A stretch of DNA of 64,000 bases from Desulfovibrio sp. X2 (GTDB lineage: Bacteria; Desulfobacterota; Desulfovibrionia; Desulfovibrionales; Desulfovibrionaceae), in contig NZ_ATHV01000065.1 in assembly GCF_000422205.1 (NCBI RefSeq), positions 186,001-250,000 of the forward strand, read 5' to 3'. A program made the position numbers and the translations under genes. The notes beneath the pieces are model-generated. The model was not told the origin of the DNA and made no database searches. It saw only the letters and a program-made list of their open reading frames with translations. Shown here in pieces: positions 17,051-26,188 of the stretch; the stretch's first letter is position 1; each line of letters opens with the position of its first letter.

Positions 17051-18336
17051 CGCTCTGCCGACTCCCCGGGCGAGGCGAAGTGGGGCCGCGACGAGGCGGC
17101 GCAGTAGCCGAGGGTCAGCCCCAGCAGGAGCGTGGCCGTGCCCAGCCACCAGTTGCGGAAAAAGCTGTGGCCGCTGACCGCCGTGCCGAGATATCCGACG
17201 TAGGAGGCCACGAACAGCGCGGCAACCCTCCACCAGCGCAATCCGGCGCGGGCCTGGGGAACGATGCGCCGCAGCGCATGGCGCAGGAACAGGAAGACGA
17301 GAACGGCGAACAGGACGAGGCCGATCACGCCGGTCTCGCAGAGAAGCTGCAGATAGATGTTGTGTGGGTGCGGGATGTCGATGTGTTCGAACATCGGCCG
17401 CAGTCCGAGGCTGCGGAAAGCGGCGTTGTACGTGTTGATGCCCGAACCGAGAAACGGCCAGTGGGCGAAAACCCGCAAGGCGAACGGCCAGAGTTCCCGG
17501 ATGCGGTCGTCTTGCAGCACGCCTTCCACGGTGAAGCGGTGCGGGCCGAGGAACATCACTCCGGCGCACACGACGGCCACGAGAAGGATGCCTTTCCACC
17601 AGGAACGCTTCATGATGGCCCAGGACACCATCAAGGCCACGGCGGTACCGACGACGGCGCTGCGTGTCCGGGCTCCAATGAGCAGAAAGAGGGGGGGAAG
17701 CAGGAGCGCCACGGTGAGCAGCAGACGCCTCGAGGCCGCGATCCGCTTGGGAAGCGCCCAGAAAAGTCCAGCCATGGGGGGCAGGTACAGTGAGATCAGG
17801 TTGCCGACGCGATAGGTGGAAAAGGAGCCCGTGAGGCGCTTGCCTCCCATGGGCGCCGTCCCATGGATGAGATCTTTTCCGGAGATCGCCTGCCAGACGC
17901 CGTCCAGTCCCTGCATGAAGCCGCACACGACCATGGCGTAGACGGGAAGCCGGATGTCGCGTTCCGTGCGCACGAACTCGAGTCCTGCGAAGAAGAGGCC
18001 GAAGCCCATGTGGAGGTTGCTTCTGAGGACGTACCAGCTGCTGCCGGGGCTGATCGAGTCCACGGACTTGAAGGCGAGAAAGGCCCAGAAGGCCGGGAAT
18101 ATCCAGAACAGCCGTCCCAGCATCCGTGCATTGGAGGAGCGGAAATCCAACATGTAGAACAGCAGCACGCCTATGGTGGCTGTCCAGCCGCCGATCTCGC
18201 GCAGGCTCATGCCGAACGGGAAAAGGGCGAGATAGAAGAGCAGGCCGATGCGGGAAACGCGCGCAAGCTCCCGGGACAGGCGGGGTTTCCAACCGGAAAA
18301 ACGGGGCTCCACCGTGCCCGATGCGTCAGTGTCCAT
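17047..18336 (-). CDS. O-antigen ligase/polymerase family membrane protein (WaaL/Wzy-like)
   Basis: A 429-residue polytopic inner-membrane protein with about ten hydrophobic segments. The Wzy_C (O-antigen ligase) domain is marked by GARTRSAVVG near residue 225 and the periplasmic-loop signature HPHNIYLQLLCETGVIGL near 318, with the His-x-His-Asn group of ligases. Proteins of this family either polymerise repeat units or ligate glycan to lipid A core or protein; the sequence alone does not decide. Start 18336 has a GGGGA site upstream; ATGs at 18357 and 18474 are alternatives with weaker sites. It is the first gene of a three-gene minus-strand operon. Confidence 0.8.
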   Translation of the reverse strand: MDTDASGTVEPRFSGWKPRLSRELARVSRIGLLFYLALFPFGMSLREIGGWTATIGVLLFYMLDFRSSNARMLGRLFWIFPAFWAFLAFKSVDSISPGSSWYVLRSNLHMGFGLFFAGLEFVRTERDIRLPVYAMVVCGFMQGLDGVWQAISGKDLIHGTAPMGGKRLTGSFSTYRVGNLISLYLPPMAGLFWALPKRIAASRRLLLTVALLLPPLFLLIGARTRSAVVGTAVALMVSWAIMKRSWWKGILLVAVVCAGVMFLGPHRFTVEGVLQDDRIRELWPFALRVFAHWPFLGSGINTYNAAFRSLGLRPMFEHIDIPHPHNIYLQLLCETGVIGLVLFAVLVFLFLRHALRRIVPQARAGLRWWRVAALFVASYVGYLGTAVSGHSFFRNWWLGTATLLLGLTLGYCAASSRPHFASPGESAER

Positions 18337-19086
18337 CGATCCCCAACTGCAATTCATGTCATTAAAGATTTCTGGTTCCCGGCCCGATGCGACATGGGAA
18401 GCAGACTGTATTCCTGATCTTTTTTCATCAAGGATGGCGCATTTACCCCAGAACGGATGGGCTGTAAAGCGCAACCGACATCCAGCCTCATGTCAAACCG
18501 GCAGACATGAAAATCAAGGACATGGTTCATCTCGAAGCGACGCAAAGAACATGGCACCCATCGCCTACGGACGCAGTCCCCTTCATGAAAACTGATGAAG
18601 GGTAGGCTCTCTCGCCTGTTCTTCCATCCAGGGACCGTCAATCCAGTCCATTCGGCAGAGAGTCTGCGATTACAAATCAATACACCCGTTCGTTTTATTT
18701 TGATAGCCCCCAGGCGGTCTCTGAAAAAATCAGGAGCCGCCTGCAAATTCCAGGGTGAGGCGGAAACCGCACGTCATGCAAGGCCACCGGGTTCCTCGGC
18801 GGCAATGTTTCGATGCACTCTTCGCCCCATGCAGTAGGGAGGAGTACCGGAGCTGGGGATTGCAGCAACTTTCCGACTTCTTCAGCGGTGCCGACCTCGC
18901 CGCCCGCTTCCGTGCCCCGCCCATCCCTGGCCGCGACCGGCCCGGCGCCTGAGCGCACGCCAAAGCCCTGCGCCGCATAGGTCCGCCCAGTCGTGGGGAG
19001 GGACAAAGGACCGGCAAGAATGCCCGGCGCTTGCCTGGGAAGTGGGGTTCCCCTATGGTGCGGGCACTGCAAAACAGGAGCCGACG
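18337..19086. other. Long divergent intergenic region
   Basis: About 750 bp between the ligase-like gene (minus) and gmd (plus), AT-richer in its middle part. It must contain both promoters. It holds a strong hairpin (separate entry). A 65-codon plus-strand frame at 18755-18952 has no recognisable motif and is probably not a gene. I see no transposase remnant. Confidence 0.5.
18711..18743. repeat. Imperfect cruciform/hairpin in the gmd upstream region
   Basis: Perfect 7-bp outer arms (CAGGCGG and CCGCCTG) enclose an inner 4-bp stem (CTGA/TCAG) around an A5 loop. It lies about 345 bp upstream of gmd and about 375 bp upstream of the divergent ligase gene. It could be a weak terminator, a regulatory hairpin or a protein-binding palindrome; it lacks a run of T on either side. 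Confidence 0.4.
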
Positions 19087-20232
19087 ATGAAACGCGCGCT
19101 CATCACGGGCATCACCGGGCAGGACGGCGCATATCTCGCCGAAATGCTGCTCAAGAAGGGATACGAGGTCCACGGCATCAAGCGCCGCGCCTCCCTGTTC
19201 AACACCGACCGCATCGACCACCTCTACCAGGATCCGCACGAGCTGGGCCGCAGGCTGATTCTCCACTACGGGGACATGAGCGACGCCTGCAACCTGATCC
19301 GGGTGGTGCAGGAGGTGCAGCCGGACGAGGTCTACAACCTCGCGGCGCAGAGCCACGTCAAGGTCTCCTTCGAGTCGCCCGAGTACACGGCCAACGTGGA
19401 CGCCCTGGGCGCCCTGCGCCTGCTCGAGGCCATCCGCATCCTCGGGCTCGAGAAGACGGCCCGCTTCTACCAGGCCTCCACCTCCGAACTCTACGGCCTG
19501 GTGCAGGAGACGCCGCAGACCGAGAAGACGCCCTTCTACCCCCGGTCGCCGTACGCCTGCGCCAAGCTCTACGCCTACTGGATCACCGTGAACTACCGCG
19601 AGGCGTACGGCATGTATGCCTGCAACGGCATCCTCTTCAACCACGAGTCCCCGGTGCGCGGCGAGACCTTCGTCACCCGCAAGATCACCCGCGGCCTGGC
19701 GCGCCGGGCCCTCGGCCTCTCGAACGGCCTCTTCCTGGGCAACCTGAACGCCCTGCGCGACTGGGGACACGCCAAGGACTACGTGGAGATGCAGTGGCTC
19801 ATGCTGCAGCAGGAAACGCCCGAGGACTTCGTCATCGCCACCGGCAGGCAGCATTCCGTGCGCGACTTCGTCGACGCCGCCGCAGCGGAGCTCGGCCTGA
19901 CCCTCGAATGGAAGGGCAAGGACCTGGACGAGCAGGGGATCGTGGCCGCGGTGGACCAGAGCCGTTTCGCCGAGGCAGCGGGCCGGGGCGGCATGACCTG
20001 CGACCTCAAGCCCGGGGATGTCCTGGTCTGCGTGGACCCGCGCTACTTCCGGCCCACCGAGGTGGAGACGCTGCTCGGCGATCCCTCGCGGGCGGCCGAG
20101 CGCCTGGGCTGGACGCCCAGGATCGGCTTCGCGGAGATGGTCGCGGAGATGGTCCGCGAGGACATGAGCCTGGCCATGCGCGATGCGGTCTGCAAGGTGG
20201 CGGGCTTCAAGTCCTTCGCCTACAACGAATAG
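19087..20232 (+). CDS. gmd: GDP-mannose 4,6-dehydratase
   Basis: A 381-residue short-chain dehydrogenase-type enzyme that converts GDP-D-mannose to GDP-4-keto-6-deoxy-D-mannose using tightly bound NADP. The N-terminal dinucleotide loop is ITGQDGAY, followed by the Gmd-specific [15 protein letters not shown]. The active-site motifs STSELYG and the YACAK tyrosine-lysine pair are present, as are the [16 protein letters not shown] substrate region and [10 protein letters not shown] near the C-terminus. The length is normal. Start 19087 has a CAGGAG site upstream. It is followed after 25 bp by fcl, so the pair makes GDP-L-fucose. Confidence 0.95.
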   Translation: MKRALITGITGQDGAYLAEMLLKKGYEVHGIKRRASLFNTDRIDHLYQDPHELGRRLILHYGDMSDACNLIRVVQEVQPDEVYNLAAQSHVKVSFESPEYTANVDALGALRLLEAIRILGLEKTARFYQASTSELYGLVQETPQTEKTPFYPRSPYACAKLYAYWITVNYREAYGMYACNGILFNHESPVRGETFVTRKITRGLARRALGLSNGLFLGNLNALRDWGHAKDYVEMQWLMLQQETPEDFVIATGRQHSVRDFVDAAAAELGLTLEWKGKDLDEQGIVAAVDQSRFAEAAGRGGMTCDLKPGDVLVCVDPRYFRPTEVETLLGDPSRAAERLGWTPRIGFAEMVAEMVREDMSLAMRDAVCKVAGFKSFAYNE

Positions 20233-20257
20233 GCCAGCCGGAGCGAAAGCCCAGATC

Positions 20258-21199
20258 ATGGAACAAGACGCCCGCATCTTCGTCGCCGGACACCGCGGCC
20301 TGGTCGGCGGGGCCATTGCCCGCTGCCTGCGCCGCAACGGCTTCACGAACATCGTCACGCGCACGAGCGCCGAGCTCGACCTGAGAAGACAGGCCCCGGT
20401 GGAGGACTTCTTCGCCGCCGAGCGGCCCGACTACGTCTTCCTGGCCGCGGCCAAGGTCGGCGGCATCCACGCCAACGCCGCCTACCCCGCTGACTTCATC
20501 CGCGACAACCTGCAGATCCAGACCAACGTCATCGACGCGGCCTGGAGGAGCGGGACGCGAAAGCTGCTCTTCCTCGGCTCCTCGTGCATCTACCCCAAGT
20601 TCGCGCCCCAGCCCATCCGCGAGGACGCCCTGCTGACAGGGCCGCTGGAGCCGACCAACGAGAGCTACGCCCTGGCCAAGATCGCGGGCATCCGCATGTG
20701 CCAGGCCTACCGCAGGCAGTACGGCTTCGACGCCGTCTCGGCCATGCCCACCAACCTCTACGGCCCGGGTGACAACTTCCACCCCGAGAACAGCCACGTC
20801 ATCCCGGCGCTCATGCGCCGCTTCCACGAGGCCAGGCTGTCGCAGGCGCCGTCCGTGACCATCTGGGGCACGGGCAGCCCCCTGCGCGAGTTCCTGCACG
20901 TGGACGACATGGCCGAGGCCTGCCTGTTCCTCATGCAGAACTACTCCGACTACGAGCACGTGAACGTCGGCTGCGGCGAGGACCTCTCCATACTGGAGCT
21001 GGCGCGCCTGATGGCCAGGGTCACCGGCTATGCGGGCGAGATCCTGACCGACCCGGAAAAGCCGGACGGCACGCCGCGCAAGCTCATGGACAACGCCAAG
21101 CTGGCCGCCATGGGCTGGCGGCCGCGCATTCCTCTCGAAGAAGGGCTGGCCGGGACGTACGCGTGGTTTTGCGACCACGCGGCCGAGATCAGGGGCTGA
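20258..21199 (+). CDS. fcl: GDP-L-fucose synthase
   Basis: A 313-residue bifunctional epimerase-reductase that turns GDP-4-keto-6-deoxymannose into GDP-L-fucose with NADPH. It has the GHRGLVGGA dinucleotide loop, SSCIYPK, the catalytic YALAK (Tyr-x3-Lys) and the characteristic [20 protein letters not shown] region. The ATG at 20258 gives the normal N-terminus; an in-frame ATG at 20183 lies inside gmd. The closest partner is gmd immediately upstream. The 3' end faces the minus-strand GT block with a 54-bp gap in which I see no clear terminator. Confidence 0.95.
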   Translation: MEQDARIFVAGHRGLVGGAIARCLRRNGFTNIVTRTSAELDLRRQAPVEDFFAAERPDYVFLAAAKVGGIHANAAYPADFIRDNLQIQTNVIDAAWRSGTRKLLFLGSSCIYPKFAPQPIREDALLTGPLEPTNESYALAKIAGIRMCQAYRRQYGFDAVSAMPTNLYGPGDNFHPENSHVIPALMRRFHEARLSQAPSVTIWGTGSPLREFLHVDDMAEACLFLMQNYSDYEHVNVGCGEDLSILELARLMARVTGYAGEILTDPEKPDGTPRKLMDNAKLAAMGWRPRIPLEEGLAGTYAWFCDHAAEIRG

Positions 21200-21253
21200 G
21201 GGCCCCCGGAGGGAAGGCGCAGGGGGGCCTCACCCCGCCCCTGCAAGGAGGCG

Positions 21254-22084
21254 CTACTCCCCGACGCTCTGCCAGGGCCTGGGCGACATGCCTGCCGCGA
21301 ATTCCCTGGCCAGCCGCACGAGCTTGACCGAATCCCCCATCTGACGGGACTCCTTTTCCGGAGAGTGGTTGCCCACCTTGCGGTCCTTCTCGTGGATGCG
21401 GACGTTGGCCAGGATCTTCGGCACGTGCACGAACCTGGCCCCGCCCATGGCGAAGCGCAGGAACATCTCGTGGTCCTGCGACACGCACGAAAGATCGTAG
21501 TAGCCGAGCCTTTCGTGCAGCTCGCGCTTGTAGAGCTTGCAGATCCCGCAGAGATACCAGCGGCAGAAGGCGTCCTCGAAGGTGTAGTCCGGGAGCGAGA
21601 AGCGGCGCATGACGCGGCCGTTGTCGTCCACGACGTGCATGTCCGCGTAGGCGAAATCAGCGGCGTTCGCGTCGAGCGCGGCCGCGAGCTCCGAGGCCAT
21701 GGAGGGGAGCAGGATGTCGTCCGAGGCGATGAAGGTGCAATACTCGCCTCGGGCGGCCTGAAAGCCCGTGTTCAGGGCCGCGCTCAGCCCCTTGTTCGTC
21801 TCGTGGCGCAGGAGCACGAGGCTGCGGCCCTCGGGCGGGTAGCGCAGGTGCCATTGCCGCTCGATGGTTCCGGTCCCCTCGTCGTAGTTCGAGGCGAAGG
21901 AGGTCCGCTCGGAGGAGACGGCGGCCGCGTACTGCGCCAGCACCTCCGCCGTCCCGTCGTTCGAGGCGTCGTCCACGACCACGATCTCCACGTCCGGGTA
22001 GTCCTGGAACCAGACGGAATCGAGGCAGGTCGGCAGATACGCGGCCTGGTTGTACGTCGGAACAACGACAGTGACCTTGTGCAT
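21254..22084 (-). CDS. Glycosyltransferase family 2
   Basis: A 276-residue GT-A enzyme with TVVVPTYNQ at the N-terminus, the VDDASNDG motif near residue 38 and the DxD-type IASDDILLP near 115. Start 22084 follows an AAAGGAG site at seven bases. The frame continues open for more than 2 kb upstream across other genes, but that is a shadow frame. It is the promoter-distal gene of the minus-strand glycan block. The donor is unknown; gmd/fcl beside it make GDP-fucose a possible donor, but fucosyltransferases are usually not of this family. Confidence 0.82.
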   Translation of the reverse strand: MHKVTVVVPTYNQAAYLPTCLDSVWFQDYPDVEIVVVDDASNDGTAEVLAQYAAAVSSERTSFASNYDEGTGTIERQWHLRYPPEGRSLVLLRHETNKGLSAALNTGFQAARGEYCTFIASDDILLPSMASELAAALDANAADFAYADMHVVDDNGRVMRRFSLPDYTFEDAFCRWYLCGICKLYKRELHERLGYYDLSCVSQDHEMFLRFAMGGARFVHVPKILANVRIHEKDRKVGNHSPEKESRQMGDSVKLVRLAREFAAGMSPRPWQSVGE

Positions 22085-22137
22085 GTGACGCTCCTTTCCC
22101 GGATGTTGTCCTGCGGCTGCCGCGGTGTCTCCGCGCG

Positions 22138-23007
22138 TCAACCGTGCAGCATGTCGTACGCCACGTGGACGTCGGAGGCCGTGGCCCCCATGGCCGAGGC
22201 CTCGGCCCAGAAGCCGGGCATGGCCGCGGCGTAGTCCTCGTCCCTGGCCGCGATCACCAGCCGGGGCAGCCGCCCGAATTCGTCGAAATTGTCCCGCACG
22301 AGCCGGTAGAGCCCGGGCCAGAAGCCGGTGGCGAAACGCTCCACGATGCCGAGGATCTCCTCGGTGCGGCGCGCGGCACCGGACGTGGTCTTGTTGCCGC
22401 CGTGGTAGCGGAAGAGCGAGTAGGCGCGGGGCCTGAACGTGAACGGCACGATCCGCGCCGCGCGCAGGAACCACTCCCAGTCGAAGGCGTAGTGCAGGGA
22501 GGCGTCCAGGGGACCGGCGGCGTTCCACAGCGCCCTGGTCCAGAACGAACTCGGCTGGATGATGTAGGCCTGCCGCGCGAGCCTGTCCCGGTCGAAGGCT
22601 CCGCCCGCAAAGGGAAATGCGTCCAGCCCCCTCTCCGTCTCGCGAAAGCCGATGCAGGTCCCGTAGCAGAAGCCGGGCTCGGCAGGTTCCGGAAAGGCGG
22701 CCGCCACGTCGAGCAGCGCCCCGGGCATGAGCAGGTCGTCGGAATTGATCCAGCACAGGATGTCGCCCGTGGCCCTGGCCATGCCCTCGTTGATGGCCTC
22801 GGCCTGCCCGGAGTCCTTGCGGCTGCGCCAGAACGCCAGCCGGTCCTCGTAGGCGCGCAGGATGTCCACGCTGCCGTCGCTGCTGCCGCCGTCCAGGACC
22901 AGCACCTCCAGGCCGGGACAGCCCTGGCCGAGCACGCTCAAGAGGGTCTGCTCCAGGTACTGCGCCTGGTTGAAGGACGGTATGATCACCGAAAATGTGG
23001 GCAGCAT
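22138..23007 (-). CDS. Glycosyltransferase family 2
   Basis: A 289-residue GT-A enzyme with SVIIPSFNQ at the N-terminus, LDGGSSDGS near residue 37 and the metal-binding CWINSDDLLMPG near 85. This PSFNQ/DGGSSDGS variant is shared with the GT half of the fusion protein at 24198-25907, so the two are probably paralogues. Start 23007 has GAGGAG directly upstream and gives a standard N-terminus; an ATG at 23055 would add 16 unstructured residues. A KTTSG segment and a long C-terminal helix follow the catalytic core. Confidence 0.82.
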   Translation of the reverse strand: MLPTFSVIIPSFNQAQYLEQTLLSVLGQGCPGLEVLVLDGGSSDGSVDILRAYEDRLAFWRSRKDSGQAEAINEGMARATGDILCWINSDDLLMPGALLDVAAAFPEPAEPGFCYGTCIGFRETERGLDAFPFAGGAFDRDRLARQAYIIQPSSFWTRALWNAAGPLDASLHYAFDWEWFLRAARIVPFTFRPRAYSLFRYHGGNKTTSGAARRTEEILGIVERFATGFWPGLYRLVRDNFDEFGRLPRLVIAARDEDYAAAMPGFWAEASAMGATASDVHVAYDMLHG

Positions 23008-23061
23008 GCGCTCCTCGCCTCGCCCGGCAGGGTTCTGATTCTCCACGCCTTCCATCCCGGC

Positions 23062-24177
23062 CTAGTCCGCCCCGTCCGTGCCCGTGTTCGCGCCCATGCC
23101 CGCGGCCAGCTCCGTGCCCGCCTCCAGGGCCTCGCGGGTCGCCTCGAGCCAGGCCCGGCCGTGGACCGCGTCCGGCTCCAGATGGTTGCCCTCGCCCCAC
23201 TCGTTCCAGGCGGTCACGAAGACCAGCCGCTCCCCGTCCCGGTTGCGCCGGATGGTCTGGGCCACGGTGGCGGCCAGCCAATCCCGGTAGCGCCCGGGCG
23301 TGGCCCCGGTGAAGACCGTGGCCCCCTCCTTGCGGCGCGGGCTGTTGTCCCAACTGGGGAACACGCAGCGGAACCAGGGATGGTCGGGCAGCGGCTTGGC
23401 CATCATGGCCTCGGCCATGCGCCTGTAGTCGTAGCGCCTGTACTCCCCGGCCGCGGCGGCCCTGGAGCGCGGCCGCACGAGGCAATGGTCCAGGAAGCGC
23501 CAGTCCGGCGCGAACTCCACCGCGGCGTCGAAGCCGATGGAGGCGGGCGCCACGCCGGAGCAGAAGCTCTCCACGCGGGCCAGATAGATCTCCCCTACCC
23601 CGGCCCGCAACGCCTCCTCGCGCCAGATGTCCGCGGTGCGCGCGGGATCGGGCAGGTGGTCGGTGCGGTAGACCAGAAACAGCGGGCGGCCGCCGACACG
23701 GATGCAGCGCGGGTCGGCCAGGGACGGCATGAGGTGGCGGATGTGCGCGCGGTCGTCCTCCGCGCTGTAGGTCTGAGGGACGATGATGTCCTGCTCGTGC
23801 CCGTCCCAGCGCCGGGTCCAGGGCTCGTTGGCCCAGACCAGGCAGAAGGGCATGTCCGGCTCCCCGGAGTCCATCACGTCCTGGAACGGCCGCCAGAGCA
23901 TCCGCTTCCCGTGGAACCAGTAGTGGTAGTAGGCGAAGCCGTGGATGCCGTGGGCCTGGGCCAGCGCGGCCTGCTCCCGGCGCGTCTCGGGCACGCGCAG
24001 GTCGTAGAACCCCATCTCGCCCGGCAGGTGCGGCTGGTAGTGCCCGCGGAAACGCGGCCTGGCGCGGCTCACGCAGGTCCACTCCGTGTAGCCGGGCCCC
24101 CAGAAGCAGTCGTTCTCCGGCGTGCGGTGGAACTGCGGCAGGTAGAAGGCGATGAGCTTCACGTCGTCGCTGGTCAT
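23062..24177 (-). CDS. WbsX-like glycan protein (glycoside hydrolase family 99-like domain)
   Basis: A 371-residue cytoplasmic protein of the WbsX group, which is common in O-antigen and capsule clusters and related to the GH99 alpha-mannanase fold. Characteristic parts are IAFYLPQFHRTPEND near residue 8, GPGYTEW, GIHGFAYYHYWFHGK near 90, WANEPWTRRWDG near 120 and the late TAWNEWGEG motif near 325 with adjacent acidic residues. In the family these are the active-site regions, but the reaction (hydrolysis or transfer) is not established. Start 24177 follows AAGGAA at eight bases; an ATG six codons upstream lacks a good site. Confidence 0.8.
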   Translation of the reverse strand: MTSDDVKLIAFYLPQFHRTPENDCFWGPGYTEWTCVSRARPRFRGHYQPHLPGEMGFYDLRVPETRREQAALAQAHGIHGFAYYHYWFHGKRMLWRPFQDVMDSGEPDMPFCLVWANEPWTRRWDGHEQDIIVPQTYSAEDDRAHIRHLMPSLADPRCIRVGGRPLFLVYRTDHLPDPARTADIWREEALRAGVGEIYLARVESFCSGVAPASIGFDAAVEFAPDWRFLDHCLVRPRSRAAAAGEYRRYDYRRMAEAMMAKPLPDHPWFRCVFPSWDNSPRRKEGATVFTGATPGRYRDWLAATVAQTIRRNRDGERLVFVTAWNEWGEGNHLEPDAVHGRAWLEATREALEAGTELAAGMGANTGTDGAD

Positions 24178-24197
24178 GTCTCGTGTTCCTTGCATCC

Positions 24198-25907
24198 TCA
24201 GCCCTCTGGGCAGAATTCGGCCAGGGTCGCGGCCCGGCGCAGCATGGCCTCGGCCTGCCGCGGCTCGGCCAGGGCCTCGGCGTATCCGCGGTAGGCGCGC
24301 GCGAGCCCGGTAAAGGGCGTGGTGTCCGGGCAGCGCCGCAGGATCTCCTCCAGAAGGATGGGCGCGGGCGCGGGCACGTCGTCCGGCCGCACGGCCCGGG
24401 CCAGGTCGGCCTCGCGGGCCACGACCGCGGCGGCCTCGGCGTCGTAGGCGTCCATGGCCAGGCTGGTCTTGGAGTTTCTCTGCAGCCTGAACCCGCCCAC
24501 CAGGGCGTCCGCCACGAAGAGCTTCTCGCGCCGGAAGAACCGGCTCCACAGCTCCATGTCCCCGGCATAGCCCATGGCCGTGTCGAGGCGGCCGCCCGCC
24601 TCGTCCCACAGGCTGCGGCGCCAGAAGGTGGACTCCTGCTGGACGTGGGGCGGGCCGATCTCGCCGCGCAGATACCTGCGCCGGTCCCAGAGCGGCAAGG
24701 GCTCGAGGAGCATCGTGAGCGCGCCCTGCTCGTCCCAGACCGTTGGGCAGGCCATGAGCCAGCGCACCTCGGGGAAGCAGGTGAAGATCGCGGCCAGCAC
24801 GAACAGGGAGGCCGGGTGGTGCTTGTCGTCGGAGTTGAGCCAGCCCATGCACTCGCCCGTGCAGAGCCCGAGCCCCTCGTTCACGGCCCAGTACTGCCCC
24901 TGGTCCGGCCCGCTGCGCCAGTGCGCCAGATGTTTGGCGCGGCGCTTGATGATCTCGACCGAGCCGTCGCTGCTGCCGCCGTCCATGACGATGTACTCGA
25001 GGTTGGGATAGCCCTGCGAGAGCAGGGAATCCATGCACTCCTCGAGATACTCCCCCTGGTTGAAGGAAGGGGTGACCACGCTGATGCGCGGCAGCTCGAG
25101 GCCGCAGCCGCGGGAAGTGCGGCCGGAGCGGAGCGCGGGGGCCTGCGACTGAGGCTGCGGCTGGGGCTGCGGCTTGCGCCAGAGCACGTTGCAGCTCGTG
25201 GGCCTGCCGAAGGAGTCGTAGGGCTGTCCGGTGATGGCCTGCCAGCCCGCCTCGTAGGCCTGCCGGGTCATGCAGTAGACCTCGGGGTCGCCGAGGAGCG
25301 GTGCAAGGGGCGTCCAGGCGTGCAGCACCGGCCGGGTCTCGTGGATGCGGGGCAGGATGCGGTTGGTCCAGACCTCGTCCGCCTTGAGCAGGACGTCCAG
25401 GCAGTGCAGGCTGAGCCCGCCGGGCCTGAGCACCCGGTCCATGTCCTCGATCACCCGGTCGAGCCCAGCGGTCTCGGCGTCGGGCACGTGCTCCAGGGTG
25501 GAGATGGAGAAGACCAGGTCGAAATATCCGTCGGCCAGCTCGGGCGAGAAGTTGCCGATGTAGTCCCTGACGATGGCGTACCCGGCTTCTTGGGCCTCAA
25601 GCGGCCCGTTGCCCACGCCCTCGAACTTGTCGATGTTCCAGCACTCGTAGCTGTCCGCGAGATGGGCCAGGACCCGGGAGTTGCCGCCGCCGATCTCGAG
25701 AAGGCGCGAACCCGGAGGCAGGTTGTCCCTGATGAAGGCCAGGACCAGCAGGTCCTGGTAGGGCTTGAGATCGCAGAGATCGGGATCCACGGCGTGGCCG
25801 TAGAGCCCGGGCGCGAGTGCCCCGAGCCGCTCCCAGTGGGAGCGGCGGGCCACGGCGAAGGGTCCGAAATCGCCCCAGGCCGGAGAAAGTGCAAATGCGG
25901 CCGTCAT
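24198..25907 (-). CDS. Methyltransferase-glycosyltransferase 2 fusion protein
   Basis: A 569-residue two-domain protein. Residues about 1-240 are a class I SAM methyltransferase with motif I LLEIGGGNSR near 68, FDLVFSISTLEHVPD near 130 and VLRPGG near 158. A Pro/Gln-rich linker (PQPQPQPQSQ) near 250 joins it to a GT2 domain with SVVTPSFNQGE near 277, MDGGSSDGS near 312 and WLNSDDKHHP near 355, followed by a long C-terminal helical region. Start 25907 has a GGAGG site and overlaps an upstream small frame (ATGA). One chain may glycosylate and methylate the same chain end, which would couple addition to capping; that is inference. Confidence 0.82.
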   Translation of the reverse strand: MTAAFALSPAWGDFGPFAVARRSHWERLGALAPGLYGHAVDPDLCDLKPYQDLLVLAFIRDNLPPGSRLLEIGGGNSRVLAHLADSYECWNIDKFEGVGNGPLEAQEAGYAIVRDYIGNFSPELADGYFDLVFSISTLEHVPDAETAGLDRVIEDMDRVLRPGGLSLHCLDVLLKADEVWTNRILPRIHETRPVLHAWTPLAPLLGDPEVYCMTRQAYEAGWQAITGQPYDSFGRPTSCNVLWRKPQPQPQPQSQAPALRSGRTSRGCGLELPRISVVTPSFNQGEYLEECMDSLLSQGYPNLEYIVMDGGSSDGSVEIIKRRAKHLAHWRSGPDQGQYWAVNEGLGLCTGECMGWLNSDDKHHPASLFVLAAIFTCFPEVRWLMACPTVWDEQGALTMLLEPLPLWDRRRYLRGEIGPPHVQQESTFWRRSLWDEAGGRLDTAMGYAGDMELWSRFFRREKLFVADALVGGFRLQRNSKTSLAMDAYDAEAAAVVAREADLARAVRPDDVPAPAPILLEEILRRCPDTTPFTGLARAYRGYAEALAEPRQAEAMLRRAATLAEFCPEG

Positions 25908-26176
25908 CGCGCCGCCTCCGTGCGGCTGGGAATCGACGCTTTGCGAGGGCGCTTCGGGCCTTCCAGCGGCATGACGGACTGCGGATTGCAAACGTACAAC
26001 TTGCCGTCACGCACATCCGGCGAATGGAAGGAACAGAACGTACACCGATGTGCCGCACATGTTGCCCACGGCGATGGTAGCCCAGTTCGGTGAACAACTG
26101 GCAAGCCCAGCATGCAGATGCTCGGCAGCGTAGCGCTCGACATCCTTGGCCATAAGTTCCTCTCGACCATCGGCAT
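25904..26176 (-). CDS. Possible small Cys-containing protein or decayed gene upstream of the fusion
   Basis: A 90-codon frame whose stop overlaps the start of the methyltransferase-GT fusion (ATGA), as in the true gene pairs here. Its C-terminal 50 codons have genome-like third-position GC and contain a HRCTFCSFH motif and a further Cys, possibly a metal site. The N-terminal part looks non-coding. A second, better-initiated frame overlaps it (26153 down to 26007, 48 codons, start MAKDVERY, GAGAGGAA site upstream). I recognise neither; together they may be one frameshifted or decayed gene. Confidence 0.25.
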   Translation of the reverse strand: MPMVERNLWPRMSSATLPSICMLGLPVVHRTGLPSPWATCAAHRCTFCSFHSPDVRDGKLYVCNPQSVMPLEGPKRPRKASIPSRTEAAR

Positions 26177-26188
26177 GCCGCTTTCCCG

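Noticed and set aside
18755-18952. 65-codon plus-strand frame upstream of gmd
   Set aside because: No recognised domain and no Shine-Dalgarno; long overlapping frames on the other strand are equally open.
19056-19070. Sigma-54-like element (TGG, ten bases, GC) before gmd
   Set aside because: The predicted transcription start would fall between the ribosome site and the start codon, and only the GG/GC core matches; likely chance.
21254-24568. A 1104-codon minus-strand open frame spanning several GT genes
   Set aside because: Only its last 276 codons are a real GT2; the rest is a shadow frame produced by high GC over genes in another phase.
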